A stretch of DNA of 64,000 nucleotides, from NCBI GenBank assembly GCA_964019165.1, contig OZ025276.1, positions 4,711,840-4,775,839 of the forward strand, read 5' to 3'. Made by a program: the position numbers and the translations under genes. Positions 1 to 12,823 of this stretch are shown here, one piece after another. Source of the DNA: Mastigias papua (taxonomy: Eukaryota; Cnidaria; Scyphozoa; Rhizostomeae; Mastigiidae). The number at the start of each line of letters is the position of its first letter. Position 1 is the first letter of the stretch. The notes beneath the pieces were generated by a model. The model did not search any database and was not told the DNA's origin. It saw only the letters and a list, made by a program, of their open reading frames with translations.

Positions 1-1368
1 CAGAGTCATGTACTTGGACATGTGACTGCATATGTGTATACAATAGAATTTCAAAAATGGGGTTTGCCACATGCACACATGGTCTTATTTCTTGCAGATG
101 CTGACAAACCACGAACGGCACAAGATGTTGATCAGTTGGTATCTGCAGAAATTCCAGATCCACACTTGCAGCCAGAGTTCCATGATACTGTGAAGAGACA
201 CATGATGCATGGCCCTTGTGGTGAACTGGACCCTCATTGTGTCTGCATGGAGAATGGGGAGTGCAAATAACATGTCCCAAAACCTCTCCAACTGCAAATA
301 GAATTCAGTGTCAATGGATATTCGCTGTACAGACGATGTGGGCACCATAGGGCACAACTGCGTCGCCACACAGTGAATGACTCATGGGTGGTACCATACA
401 ACCCTCACTTACTCATGAAGTTCAATTGCCATATGAACGTGGAGGTGTGCACAACTGTCAGGAGTGTGAAATACATCTTCAAGTATATCCACAAAGGCAA
501 TGATGCTGCACATGTCAAAATCAGACAAAAGTATCTCAACCATGATGAGATTTTGCAATATCTCAATGCATGCTATGTTGGACCACACCAGGCAGTTTTC
601 AGACTCATGCAATACAAGATGCATGACAAAAGCCACATCATCATCCGGCTAGCCATTCACCTCCCTCTGCAACAAAACGTATGCTATAACAATGGCAATG
701 AACAAAGGGCTCTTGAACATGGACAAAACACAACATTGACAGCATTTTTCAAACTCAACCAAGAGGATGTGAATGCACGTCAATATTTGTACCACAAAAT
801 TCCTGAGCATTACACATTCAACCAACAGGGAAAGAAATGGACTTGCAGACGACGATCAACTGCACCAATCATCGGTCGAATCTATCAAGTTCAACCTTCT
901 GATCCACAGCGATTTGCTCTTCACTTACTCCTCCTACACCGGACAGGAGTGACATCATTTGAAGACCTGAGAACAGTTAATGCTCAGGTGTGCGCCACAT
1001 TCAAAGATGCAGCAAGAGCAATGGGGTTGCTTGAGGATGACACCGAACACAGGCGCTGTTTACAAGAGGCTTCAGTAATGAACATGCCCTCACAAATGCG
1101 CCAGTTGTTTGCGACATTGATGATGTTTCACACTCCATCCGACATCAGAGCCCTGTTTGAGGAATTCAAAGAAGCTATGTGTGAAGGTTACATCAGACAT
1201 GACCAACTCCATGACCCAGAAGCCACATTGCAGGACAGACACATTCACCTCTGTCTCTGGAACAGTGATGCATGCCTCAAGGTTCATGGTAAGTCAATTG
1301 CAGATGTTGACTTTTCTGATCTTCCACAGCTTCCTGCCAATTTTGTTAATCCACAAAATCAGAATTAA
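1..1368 (+). pseudogene. Helitron Rep (HUH endonuclease) domain, partial and broken
   Basis: The reading frame is open from base 1, so the gene begins upstream of the window. At 46-78 it reads EFQKWGLPHAH, the Helitron HUH motif (two metal-binding His). At 466-495 it reads VKYIFKYIHKG, the motif holding the two candidate catalytic tyrosines (codons 472 and 484). These motifs belong to the rolling-circle Rep domain that nicks and rejoins single-stranded DNA. The frame is cut by TAA at 268-270 just after a Cys-rich stretch, then runs on in the same frame to TAA at 1366-1368, where the helicase part follows still in frame. Two nonsense codons with the frame otherwise kept suggest recent inactivation. 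A stop artefact from sequencing cannot be excluded. Confidence 0.85.
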
Positions 1369-2876
1369 CACATTGACATTGTTCGTGAATGGCAGCTGGG
1401 TGAGCAAATGCTCCAACAACTCAACATTGATCAGCACCATATTCATGACACCATTGTCGATGCCATAACAACAAAGTCTGATCAGAATTGCTACTTTGTG
1501 GATGGACCAGCTGGCACAGGTAAGACCTTTCTTTATAACACTGTAGTTCATAACCTTCAGGCTTTGGGAATAAAGGTGAAATGTATGGCATATTCTGGGA
1601 TTGCCAGCATATTGCTTATCAATGGAGCAACTGCACACTCCACATTTCAAATACCTATTCCTTTATTGCCTAATTCTACGTGTAATATAAAAAGGCAAAG
1701 TGCCAGAGCTAGCAGTCTAAGGGAGACAACAATCTTTATCTGGGATGAAGCATCAATGATCCCAGCAAATGCATTAAAGGCAGTTGATGTCCTTCTCAGA
1801 GATATTACCCAGGTTCATAGGCCATTTGGGGTAAATTCATGTTTCTTGGTGGTGATTTTAGACAGGTTCTCCCAGTTGTTCCCAGAGCAGGTACAGAACA
1901 GACTGTTCGCCAATGCATCATCAATTCACACTTGTGGCGTCACTTTCATCAATTCCAACTGGTGACAAACATGAGAGCCGCTCGAGATGACACATACAGG
2001 CAGTTCTCTGAATGGCTTCTCAGACTTGGCACAGGTGATGAACCATATGATGTAAATGATCAAGCCAACCTGGAGCTGGAGTCGACCTGAACCTACCACA
2101 AGCTGGAGCTTAAGGTACAGTATTAGTAACTTTTAGTATCATTGTTTATCTTCATACTTTTATCACAATTTTTCAACATTTCTATCATTTACATCTCCAG
2201 TATTGTATCTAATACCCTACTTTCCTCTTTAGCATCACTAATATTCCCACATGTAGCACACCTTATTCCTTTCCTATTTGCTTCCACAGCTATGACTATC
2301 CCTTTTAGTGAGTGATACTCAGTGCTGTATTTCCATGCCAAATTTGCTACTATATTTTCAACTACTATCTATGGTTGGATCATATCCAGGATATGCTATT
2401 TTACCTTATATATCCTGCGAAATAAACCATCCTTATTTTCCATATGTGTATCATGTTAGGTTGGTGCTACCATCATTTTGTTGCGTAACATCAATCCAAA
2501 AAAGGGACTCTGTAATGGTACCCGTCTCATTGTTCGGGACTTGCAGCAACATGTGATATGTGCAGAAATCATCACAAGTGAGCACAGAGGTCAGTATGTC
2601 ATGCTACCAAAGATAGCACTGTCATCACAAGATTCTGCTCTACCAGTCAACATTGTCAGGTGCCAATTTCCTGTCAGACTTGCATACTGCCTTACAATCA
2701 ACAAGGCACAGGGACAATCATTGAGGTATGTTGGTGTTTACCTTCCTAAACCTGTGTTTAGCCATGGTCAGTTGTATGTGGCAGTGTCCAGAGCAAAATC
2801 ATTTGCTGGCCTCAAAGTCTTCACATCAACTGGTAGACGTACACACAATATTGTTTACAGTGAAGTCCTCACATAA
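1369..2876 (+). pseudogene. Helitron PIF1-type helicase domain, frameshifted and with missing middle
   Basis: This continues the Rep frame after the TAA at 1366. Walker A GPAGTGKT is at 1504-1527 and Walker B IWDEAS at about 1738-1755. Near 1830 the frame shifts: the conserved FLGGDFRQVLPVVP segment lies in another frame from 1839, and that frame ends at TGA 2088-2090. A 390-bp T-rich noncoding stretch (about 2091-2468) replaces the middle of the helicase. The C-terminal part then follows in the same frame as the second piece (LLRNINPKKGLCNGTR, TINKAQGQSL, SHGQLYVAVSRAKS) to a stop at 2874-2876. The gap could be an intron (GT at 2116, AG near 2460) plus a deletion. Helicase loss makes this copy non-functional. 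Confidence 0.85.
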
Positions 2877-3317
2877 GCGTTATTCAACATGATCCCATAT
2901 CATCTTGTGGTGTTCTCCATACAGTAGCTGCATGCACCACCCCAAGCCCTGGCTTATGACTCTAGCCTCATCTTTTAACTCTCTCTATCTTTCTTAACCT
3001 GTTAGTGAGGGTTGTTGGAAACAGGTTAAACTGTTTAGAGGGTACATCAAGGTATCTTCGTTCATCTTCAAATGATCACTCGCTCTCCACATTTGGTCTG
3101 TGCATACTCAAGTATACCAGTCAGTTCACCACTGTTTACAATAAAAGCTCTATATCAAAAGAAATTTAGTGGCCGTCCACTGCCTGCAGTCTAAATTTTT
3201 ACCACAGATCCATTTCTGACAGTTAACCTTAAACTTACTTATGTATTACTCGATTTTGTAAACCTATTAGAACCATATACAGTTATCAATGTTATTTTGG
3301 TTGACTTTGCCTAAACT
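2877..3317. other. noncoding stretch between Helitron relic and first array unit
   Basis: No ORF, RNA gene or repeat was recognised. It lies directly after the helicase stop and ends at the TCTCTATATACTAAG start of unit U1. It may hold the 3' end of the Helitron relic, but no clear hairpin plus CTRR terminus was found. Confidence 0.4.
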
Positions 3318-4574
3318 TCTCTATATACTAAGATGGCTATATGCTACTTTATGCCAGACCAATTACACGGCTCGACTTGTACCACGTGATGGGGATTCAC
3401 GAAAAACGCTTCTCCTCCCAAACGGGCCGGGGGCTATCGCTAAAAATTCCACTGGGAGTTCTACTTTAGATGTCGGACCCCCCTTTCTAGAAATCGTTTC
3501 CCTAGCTTCTGTGGTTCTCGAGATATTCCAGTTTTCGTTGTCTCTCCATACTGAAGCCTGTATTTAGCATTCAGAATTTCGCGATCGGCACTAGAAGGAA
3601 CACCGCGTGTGGTTTCTGTCACGTGCCCATCTCCTTATTGCCTTCTCCATGGGTTCCTTTGTTTTCTGGCTGCACGCTTGCACCACAGACGCTCCTTCCA
3701 GCCGGTAGCTGCGAGCTTCCGTATTTATTTCGGGGGGTCTCACATTGAACTGTCTCTATATGAATTACAGTTACATTTAATTCTTTATATTGCACTTTGG
3801 GTATTGCACGAACTCCCCTGCTAGCAACATGATGCAGCCATGTGCTCAACTTAGAGATTAGCAGTTTAGCGAGTGTTCGCAGATTGTAGATTCGCATGAA
3901 GACTTTAGGAGAAGGACTTGATCATGCGGCAGGTGAGTCCTCTTCTTGCTCTTACATGAATCGATTAATGGTAGCCCCTCTCTGTCCTTTATTGATTGTT
4001 TACTTTTTCGACTTTTACATGAGATATTGTTGAGAAATTCCCACGAGGTTGCATGCATGGCTGTTGGCAGTGTCAGATTGCTCGAGGCCCCTTTCATATT
4101 CTGTGCTAAATAGTCATTGTTTTGCTACTAAATCATGCTCAAGCAGTTAGCCCATGTGTGCCGCTATGAGCGAGGGGTTTACTCGACTTTACTTTGATGT
4201 GATGTTTAATTTTGATTCTAGGTGTAGGACAATCGTTAGAACTTTCTGCGAGTCACTTTAGATGAAATCGGAGCTATCACCGTGGGGCAATGGATTCTCA
4301 ACCTGGCGTCACTTGGAAACTGCTTATGTAAGTTGTTATACATGTTGTAATAAACCCATTGATATTTGTTGTGAGGTCGTATTTATTCTCTGTACGTTTT
4401 ATTGTAGAATTTCGACTAGAGTTTACGCCGATTCTCAAGGAAATTCCACGATCATGTTATGAAAGTGCGCACCTCATGACATGGTAGGTGTTATAGATTA
4501 CTATACCATCTATTAAAATGTACGTTGTCATTTGTTGTAATTCATTTTCTTTTCGTTTCTTGACTGACTACAGT

Positions 4575-4860
4575 GTATGGGGTTTGCCAAGCTCAGTTTC
4601 AATCGACTCACATGCAATGCCCGAGGTTGTTTTGTCAATGGCGACTGTGATTACTCTCTAGCCTTCGGTGAGTTGTGCTAACAGATTTGTTTTGAATTGG
4701 TTTAGCTTAACCCGTTTTCTTTTTGTGTCTAGATTGAATACATTTGCGGGGTTTGCCAAGCTCAGTTTCAATCGAATCAAATCCAGTTCCCGTGGGTGTT
4801 TTGTGAACGGCGACTATGATTACTCTTTATCCTTTGGTGATGTGTACTAAAAGATTGATT
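4575..4860 (+). repeat. 170-bp direct duplication in U1
   Basis: The phrase GGGGTTTGCCAAGCTCAGTT occurs at 4578 and again at 4748, followed each time by a similar block ending in GGCGACTRTGATTACTCT and a T-rich tail. Spacing is 170 bp and the copies have diverged, so the duplication is not recent. Confidence 0.75.
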
Positions 4861-6637
4861 CTGACTTGGTTATTAATTACTTTGTAGGTTTGTTTGGTAG
4901 TACCCCTCTGCCTTTGTAATGCAATTGACTTTCGATTCTGTTGTACGTGGCGCTGAAATTCGAGATGACTCCAGCATTGATCTTACGAGAGCAGTCCTTT
5001 TGTGTCGGAAGAATGGGGTGCATGCAAGACCGCATGTTCATGGTTGAGGGAGTTTCCACAGATGCGATTGTCAAGTTAGCAATGTAGGTTCGAGTTTCAT
5101 GCATTGTCTAAGAGGTAAGCGGCTTCTTTCCTTTCAAATGCTTCAATATACTTTTGTAAGAGAAGCTAACCTACAGTGACTGTTCTTGATAGTTGTCAAT
5201 GTTGTTATTTGCCAGATTTGGAGCAAGTTTCTGTCAGTTTGCCTAACACGCTTTGGTATCTAGACTATGTTCCTTCAAGTTCCGTTCGTTTTTCGTTTTA
5301 AATCAGCGTGATACTGCTACTACAGTTTGATAGCAAAATTCACGAGGAACTGACGGTATTATTCCTTACGGCACTATGATTTATTAGTATGTTTCTGCTG
5401 CACAATATAATATAAAGGAATGATACAGCATCCGATTCAGTCAAAGGCAATGGCTAAATGGTTTATTTTATGTGGGATTACATCATATAGCTTTGCAAGT
5501 ATTTAGTCCTGAGAATATTTACTTTTATTGCCTTTAAGACGATATTTTTTATGGGATTGTCATTGAGAGCTCATGAGGTTGCCCTGTTGTAGGGGGGGGG
5601 GGGCATTATCATCTAACCAACTGTATTTAGGCTCGCTTGCTTTTCGCTTTAAAATTGCCGATATGCCACTGCTAATGTTTAGTTATGGTATTCATAAGCT
5701 TCTGCTGTATTACACCCTGTTATACTAGGGATGTATACCATGCTCTTCCCCCTTTAGTTTAACCTCATATATTGGATTTCAAGATCTCTCATAATTGGTC
5801 CGTTATGTTTACAGTTTTGATATTGCTATTCAATTCTAATTAGCATATAGCCTTGCCACACAGTCATTCTAAACCACAGCTAAAATTTTGCTTAATGTAG
5901 CTTAATAGCTCTGCTTTCCCATTTGGTGTCCTTCCAGTTTTAAAGGATACATTGTTGTGTATGTATTTAAGTACTCCATATATGGTAACTTAATCACTGT
6001 ATTACTTTATATATTACCTTGGTTTTTATATCAAGGTCATGGTGGTTTTCGCTGTGTATAGTAGTGTTATTTTTGTGTAGTGAAGATACATTCTCCTCTT
6101 ATCAAGACTGTATTTGCTGGGAGATATGTCACTTTCTGTCTGAGATCATATGCTACAGATACCATTTCTGATTTCCATAGATCATTCTGCACATGATGAT
6201 ATAGATTTCAGGCATCAATCAAGTAGTAGTACTTAGCAACATCATGTGTATTGTCAACTCCCCCCCCCTTCCTGCAAATACCATTTTTTGTTGAAATCTG
6301 ATTTTTTTATTCATGTTGTACAGTGTATCACTCAGTCATGCAATAAGCACTTCTGCAGTTATTATATGAGGGTATAATATATATTATGTATTTGATATTA
6401 TTTTACTTCTGTGAACACAAGCTATAAAGTCCTTTGAGGTATTAAAATTGTATAGTTGCTAAGTTTTTATGCCCCTTCCAGAATGTTATGTTAGATTAGA
6501 AAAGAATAATATACCAGATGACAGAGAAAATCTTGCATTTAAATTTGGGATGGAAACCTTTATCTATGACACAGTGTTAATGATTAGACTTTATTTGTAT
6601 CCACAAGTTGACAATTGAATATAGCAGTTACATTAAA

Positions 6638-6730
<93 letters not shown>
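6638..6730. repeat. (ATG)n microsatellite, 31 copies
   Basis: An uninterrupted run of the trinucleotide ATG over 93 bases inside U1. It is followed by TGTGAGCTGTGTGAG. No function is implied. Confidence 0.97.
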
Positions 6731-7250
6731 TGTGAGCTGTGTGAGTTATTTGTTTTAGGTCATACACAGTTATATATCCAGTAAAATATATCATTGCATT
6801 TAGAGAGAAAATACATAATATAATATTGTATAGAGTTTGATTAATTTAGTGTTATTTGATGGGAGATGATTAGTGGTTACAACCAACTGGTAAACTGCTA
6901 CATTGTACTAGACTCCTCAGGTAACCAGGTCATATCCATGCCAATATGTGTACCTATAATTGATGGTGTTTTAAGGGCTTTCATAGTACAAGTTATTGGC
7001 TCATATTTTTTTATATCATAGTCTTACTTCAAATAGTAGGGAAATTTATTCATGTGCATTGATATACAGCAACATATGTAGCAGAGTATTCTATTGTATG
7101 ACAACAAAGTTGCAAGAGACAATATATTATATCTTTCCATTACCACAATGTAGGAGATTTAGGAAAATTAATGCTTATGACCACATGGCAGTTGCACTCA
7201 TGTATTTCAAGTCATATGCAATATTTAAGCTGTAATACACTGCAAATTTA

Positions 7251-8275
7251 CCTTCCTACATTGTACTAGACTCCTTAGGTTAGAATTGATTTCTATGCAT
7301 ATGAATACAGGTGACATGTGATTGTACTGTTTTGAGGGATTAAGTAGTACACACTGGCACCACATATAATCATTTGGTAACCTTAATGCAAATAGCAGTG
7401 CGGGTTTTTCATTGTCATTAGCACACAGCTATATATGTAGTATATTATCTGTATTCTATGGAGACACCAATGTTCTGTACACTATTTAACCTCAATACAA
7501 TATAAATTTACCCTGCTACCTAATACTAGACTCCTTAGGTTAGAATTGATGTCTATGCATATAAATACAGGTGACATGTGGTTGTACTATTGTGAGGGAT
7601 TAAGTAGTACACATTGGCACCACATATAATCATTTGGTAACTTTCATGCAAATAGCAGTGAAGGTTATTCATTGTCATTCATACACAGCTATATATGTAG
7701 TATATTATCTGTATTCTATGGAGACACCAATGTTCTGTACACTATTTAACCTCAATACAATATAAATGTACCCTGCTACCTAATACTAGACTCCTTAGGT
7801 TAGAATTGATGTCTATGCATATAAATACAGGTGACATGTGGTTGTACTATTGTGAGGGATTAAGTAGTACACATTGGCACCACAAATAATCATTTGGTAA
7901 CTTTCATGCAAATGGCAGTGAAGGTTATTCATTGTCATTCATACACAGCTATATATGTAGTATATTATCTGTATTCTATGGAGACACCAATGTTCTGTAC
8001 ACTATTTAACCTCAATACAATATAAATTAACCCTGCTACCTAATACTAGACTCCTTATGTTAGAATTGATTTCCATGCTTGAGAATGCATGTGATTGTGG
8101 TATGTTAAGGAATTAGCACAACCTAGCAGCACACATTTCATTAGGTAAGTTTACTCCCAATAGCAGTGAAAGTTATTCATTTTCAAGTTATACACAGCTG
8201 TATATGTAGTATATTATTTGTATTGTATGGACACATGAGGTGTTATGCACAATATGTTATATGTTATGCACGTCT
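7251..8275 (+). repeat. 260-bp tandem repeat, about four copies
   Basis: The marker AGACTCCTTAGGTTAG recurs at 7268, 7528, 7788 and (as AGACTCCTTATGTTAG) 8048, exactly 260 bases apart. The middle copies are nearly identical and the last is degenerate. A weaker related copy (AGACTCCTCAGGTAAC) starts near 6910. The array is noncoding and lies just before the terminal palindrome of U1. Confidence 0.92.
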
Positions 8276-8323
8276 ATGGGATTTTAGACACCATGTATTC
8301 CCTATTGATATGATGAAGACTAG

Positions 8324-8847
8324 CAGTTTTTTGATAGCCCGCTAGACGCGGGCTCCCCTACCCCCAACCAAAGCTGGAGATTAGCCTTGGAAAGACTAAC
8401 GCAGTCGCCCATCAAAGCAGCATGGTCCGCATTTTCGATGAGGATCACAGGAAGGTGACGTCATGGGCCTCTGCGGTGGAGCACGTGACCATCAGCATTG
8501 CATTGGTCAACTCGAAAAAATTGCGAAAAAACATTGTGCAAAAACTGCTCGGATACCTGCGCTAGGCTACGGGGCTGTATAAGAGAAGGCGGAAAGCCCC
8601 GTAGCCTACCGCAGGTATCCGAGCATTTTTTGCACACTGTTTTCTCGCAATTTTTTCGAGTTGACCAATGCAATGCTGATGGTCATGTGCTCCACCGCAG
8701 AGGCCCATGACGTCACCTTCCCGTGATCCTCATCGAAAATGCGGACCATGCTGCTTTGATGGGCGACTGCGTTAGTCTTTCCAAGGCTAATCTCCAGCTT
8801 TGGTTGGGGGTAGGGGAGCCCGCGTCTAGCGGGCTATCAAAAAACTG
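8324..8847. repeat. terminal palindrome of U1
   Basis: Near-perfect inverted repeat with arms of about 250 bp and centre near 8586. Outer ends are CAGTTTTTTGATAGCCCGC and its complement. Each arm holds the small hairpin GCCCGCTAGACGCGGGC, the CRE-type site TGACGTCA and the E-box CACGTG. The short loop separates GGCT and AGCC of the apex. The right arm ends directly at the TCTCT start of U2. Confidence 0.93.
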
Positions 8848-11800
8848 TCTCTATATACTAAGATCCCTAAAATGCAAATGAGCAAAGATCAAATGGGCCG
8901 CTGGTCAGCTCGTGGTAAAAACTCCTCCTAGGTCTTCTGCTCGATTGGTCTCAAACTTTCGCCGAGGGTCCCGTCCTATGTCTAATTGATATTCATGATT
9001 TCATATTAATTTTATCGATTTTTGTCGCAAAGATATTTGGCATTTTCTGATCGACTGTGTGCGCCTTTGTTGTCGCCTGTTGTTCTCCATTGTTTTTGTC
9101 CGCAAGGCAAGCCCTCTTTTAGTGTAGTTTCATGTCGCACTGGTTGAAGATGATTGTGTAGTCCGTGGGAAATTTCGTCTTTTTTGTTACAGGTGAGTGA
9201 CTGTTTTCGTTTTGTCATGTTTGCCTCTAATGCCTGCATGGACTATCGGTGGTTTCTTTTGTTTTAGGTAATGTATTTCCATGTTTTGAGCGAGAATCCA
9301 ATGCCTACCCTCGGGGATGTTATCGCCGAGGGTAGGCATTGGATGTTATGACAGTTGAAGAGCCAACTCGAGGAGAATTTCGTTCTTTTCCTGCCAGGTG
9401 AGAAGCAATGTTTGTACAAAAAATTTCAATTAGAATGTGTCAATTAGTCCTTCGTTGGATGTGTGCATTGCCTACTATTATCAGCTATGTATTTCAATGT
9501 TTTCAGTGAAACCCCATGAACCTTGCTTGCTGTATTATCGCCATTACAGTTGCTTCCCACCCCATTCTAAGCTATTCCCTAAATCACATTGCTGTTCTCG
9601 CTAAATTTTTATTAAGTATTGAGGAGAAGTTTACAGTTATATTCTCTGCTATTTTAGTTTGTATTTCACAATGATATACTGGAGATAATTGCGAATGGGT
9701 AGCTTTTAATTTGGACAGTGCCCTCAATGTCATAGTTTGCCCTTTGACTTTGTAAGGAACTATTGTAAGTATTTTCTACCAGGTGAGTGGTTTTCTAAAG
9801 CTTTTAAGTTTGGTTTCAAATTGCCTGCCGTTGCTCTTTTCTCTGTGTGTAACTTCTATAGTATGTTGGAGGCTTATGTTCACTTATGTCAGCGAGATTA
9901 CAATAGCATCCCTCTGGGATTTTCTGCCATGACAGTTCCCCTCCAACACGATTGATGTTCTTCACTCTTGCTGTGTGAAGTCAAGCGAACTTTCGTCCCT
10001 CTGGTACCACGTGAGTCTTTTCTTTAAAATAATAAGGTTTGCTTTTAGATTGCCTGAATTTGTTTCTGTCTAATATACGCGTTTAATATTGCAACAGGTC
10101 ATGACAGAGATTCCTAGAGCTTCCCTCGGGGTTATTTCGCCATTACACTTCCTCTCGGGTCAGATTGAATTTATTCCCTAGATCGCTGTGGGTCTTTTAC
10201 AACATTGTGGTGATATACTTCTTATATGTTTACTGTTGTATTCCTTGCTGGATTGCTATGTGTATTCCTTGAATTTAATGGGTGCATAGATGGGATAGGA
10301 CATCATTATGTTTCCTTATGAATTGTGGTACATGGGCTGCTGGACATGTCTGAATTCAGTTGGGCCTAGGTTTTTATTTTTTTATGTGACTGTGATAAGA
10401 GTGTAACTTCTTATGGGTAATTTAACTGTTTTCAGAAGTTTCTATTCCCCTCAGTTGAGCCATGGAATCAACTGCTCTGTGTGTTTCATTCTCATTGCCA
10501 GTAGTCGAGAAACATCTAAATTTGTTTGTACAGAGATGTCCAAAGTGTGTGTAATTCATTTGCTAACTGTTCTTAATAGTATTCCTATGCTAATTTGGCA
10601 TTCTTAACCTCTTTAGTTTGTTGTAGGTTGTAGATAGACATGCGAGGGGATTCCCAACTTGAGATCACGATCTCAGACACCTCTCATCCTTTGTTTGCGG
10701 ACAATAGTGTTTACACAAGGCCGCAAGTTTGCAGTTGAGGGCGTGTTTACAAAGTGGATGGATATCTTGCAATTCGTCGTGGACTTTCGTCTCTTTTCGA
10801 TAAGGTAAGTGGGCTATTTCATTGACCTGGTGTCGATTTAGTTTTGCCAAGATTGTTTTGGTTAGAATGATCACTACTTTCCCAGCTAGACGAGATTTAG
10901 TGCTATGTGTTGAGGAAGATTCCATAGGATTGCCTCGGGGGCCCTATGATCAAGGCAGTTCCTATCATGTTAGCTTTATTTTCGCCTGTAAAGTACCGTT
11001 TTATTGCTACGGACATTTCGGTATAATATTAAGGACATGATAACTATATGATTTACTGATATACTAGGACTTTTAGCGTACTGTTAGTACTTTGTCGTTG
11101 CGCGTGATTTTCACTGAATTATAACTGAATATTTAGGCCGCTTTGTTTACGTTTGAGATGTTGTCAGTCACTTCTGCTTAGCTCTTGCTTTTTAGGATAC
11201 ACTCATTGTAAGCTGGAGCTAAGATATTGGTCAAATTATTCGTTAGATTATTGGACTGTAATAGCTCTCTTTCCCATTCACTTTTCTTGCAGTATTTTGA
11301 GGAAAGTAGTAAGTGTAGTCTCTCCAAACCTTCGAGAGGCGGTTCATATTACTCTCAGTCTCCATATCTGATGACTTGGTTATTCCCATAGGTACACGTT
11401 GTATTCTAATTCACTGGGGTATTTATAGTTAAAAGTGCCAAGCCTTAGACGGATATTTTATATACTAATTCGCTGATAATATGGTGTATAGTACCATGCG
11501 TTTTAGGGTAGTTCCTTCCTGATTTATTTACACTGATATTCTATTCTAGATTAACTTTGTATTCAACACACTTAAATAACTTATTCACGCAGTCTAGCAC
11601 TCTTTATTTACAATAGTCTATTATTTGTGCTCACTATATATTTTAGTGTTTTGGTTGAATCTGCATGTGGGCACTTTGATACTAAATGTTCTTTTCCTGG
11701 CAAACCAGCTCTGTGCCTTGCTGAGATGATTTGTTATAGACACCATTAATGATTCCATAATCATTCTGCACATGATAACATTATTTTTGTTGGTCAAGTA

Positions 11801-12823
11801 TTTTTGGATAACACCTATGTGTATTGTGTAGACTTGATTCCTGGAGCCCCACCATCTAGCCCCCACCTCACTTACCAGTATTAGTCATAATCAACTATTA
11901 TAAGGGGCTTGCTCTAAGGGATTATTATGTATACAAGCTTATGCTACATTCATGCACAGTTTTTGAATTTGAAGTCTTTGTTGAATATTGTAGAACATCT
12001 TTTGGGAATATTCTTCAGCTTTGATGCACTTGACTTATACAGAATCATTAGGCATTGCCATGTCAAAACACCTACTTGAATGCCTCAAGCTAAATTTTAT
12101 AGCAGGTTGACTGTGATTACTGGGTGAGCCTACTTGATGTCCTTAGACCAGAGTTGTAGCAGTATAGTACTTGATTGCCTCCCTGGATGATTTTTTCACT
12201 AGCCTGTATCACTTTCAGATATCAGTTGTTACTACTAGCGCTATCACTTTTCATATATCATTCTACATGTGGTGATATGTGGTTAAAGTTTTGTATTAGT
12301 TACAGCTAGCACCCTTATTTGTATTGTATTCAATAGAAATATAAAGCCCCCCTCCAATCTAATACATAACTATTGTTTTAAATTTTATGTGATGATGCAA
12401 TCTTTAAATTTTATCACTTACTCTTAAGAGTTACAACTAAATGTTTTTGACAAGAGTTTAGCATTCACTTACATGATTTTGGCCCATAGTATTGTGACCG
12501 TTGAGTATGCTGTAGGATTACAAAGGAATAGTATTTTACTTTTGAACACTTAGAATATACAATTCTGAGGTAGTGTTATTGCATAAAGCCTACTTTAATT
12601 CCTAGATAATAATGAATGATGCTATAGACTATACATAATGTGCTTCCTTTAGTAGTTTATTGTAACAACCATTTGTGCTACTTAACTACTATGTTTATAT
12701 ACTGGAGACTAGCGGTTGTTTTTGATAGCCCGCTAGACGCGGGCTCCCCTACCCAAGTTACCCACTGCCCTGTCAAAATCAATTTGCAAATTAGCCTTGG
12801 ACAGACTAACACAGTGCCTCATC
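8848..12823 (+). mobile_element. array unit U2, truncated at its 3' palindrome
   Basis: It begins TCTCTATATACTAAGATCCC followed by AAATGCAAATGAGC (octamer ATGCAAAT), as in U4-U7. Exon-like modules with donors lie at about 9394, 9783 and 10013, then the 178-bp segment. It ends in the left arm only of the terminal palindrome (from CTAGCGG at 12709 to about 12823), after which sequence from the interior of another unit follows. The right arm and the 5' half of U3 are therefore missing, as after a deletion between two units. Confidence 0.6.
10627..10804 (+). other. 178-bp exon-like segment, U2 copy
   Basis: It lies between TTTGTTGTAG and GTAAGTGG, good acceptor and donor sites. The core begins ATGCGAGGGGATTCCCAA. 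One frame is open from the TGCGAGGGG core to the donor (CEGIPNLRSRSQ start) but has TAG just upstream of the core. The other reading (MRGDSQLEITIS start) stops after about 30 codons. Function unknown. Confidence 0.6.

Larger units (their letters stand above)
3318..8847 (+). mobile_element. array unit U1, Helitron-like non-autonomous element
   Basis: It begins TCTCTATATACTAAGATGGC and ends with a palindrome (8324-8847) directly abutted by U2. Bases 3318-4494 are closely similar to U10 (53291-54468). No long ORF. Exon-like signals occur (donor CAG|GTGAGT at about 3932). It contains a 170-bp direct duplication (4575-4860), a G-run near 5592, a C-run near 6260, a trinucleotide microsatellite and a 260-bp tandem repeat, each listed separately. 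Assignment to Helitrons is inferred from the 5' TC, the 3' hairpin and the CTAG-like terminus. It differs from U2-U7 in body sequence. Confidence 0.6.

Noticed and set aside
2308..2556. 82-codon frame in the helicase gap
   Set aside because: T-rich noncoding sequence; overlaps the real C-terminal helicase frame in another phase.
3609..3824. 71-codon frame shared by U1 and U10 (53582-53797)
   Set aside because: It starts with GTG, has no known domain, and both copies are recent relatives, so shared openness is not evidence of selection.
5590..5603. G-run in U1 (and C-runs near 6260 and 43725)
   Set aside because: Plain homopolymers; no regulatory meaning can be supported and length may be a sequencing artefact.
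7251..8275. CRISPR-like array
   Set aside because: Repeats are 260 bp and contiguous without spacers, in a eukaryotic sequence.
10665..10925. 86-codon minus-strand frame, also present at 37482-37742 with similar sequence
   Set aside because: It is antisense to the 178-bp exon-like segment and its downstream intron-like text. Two related copies share it by descent, other copies do not, and there is no recognisable domain.
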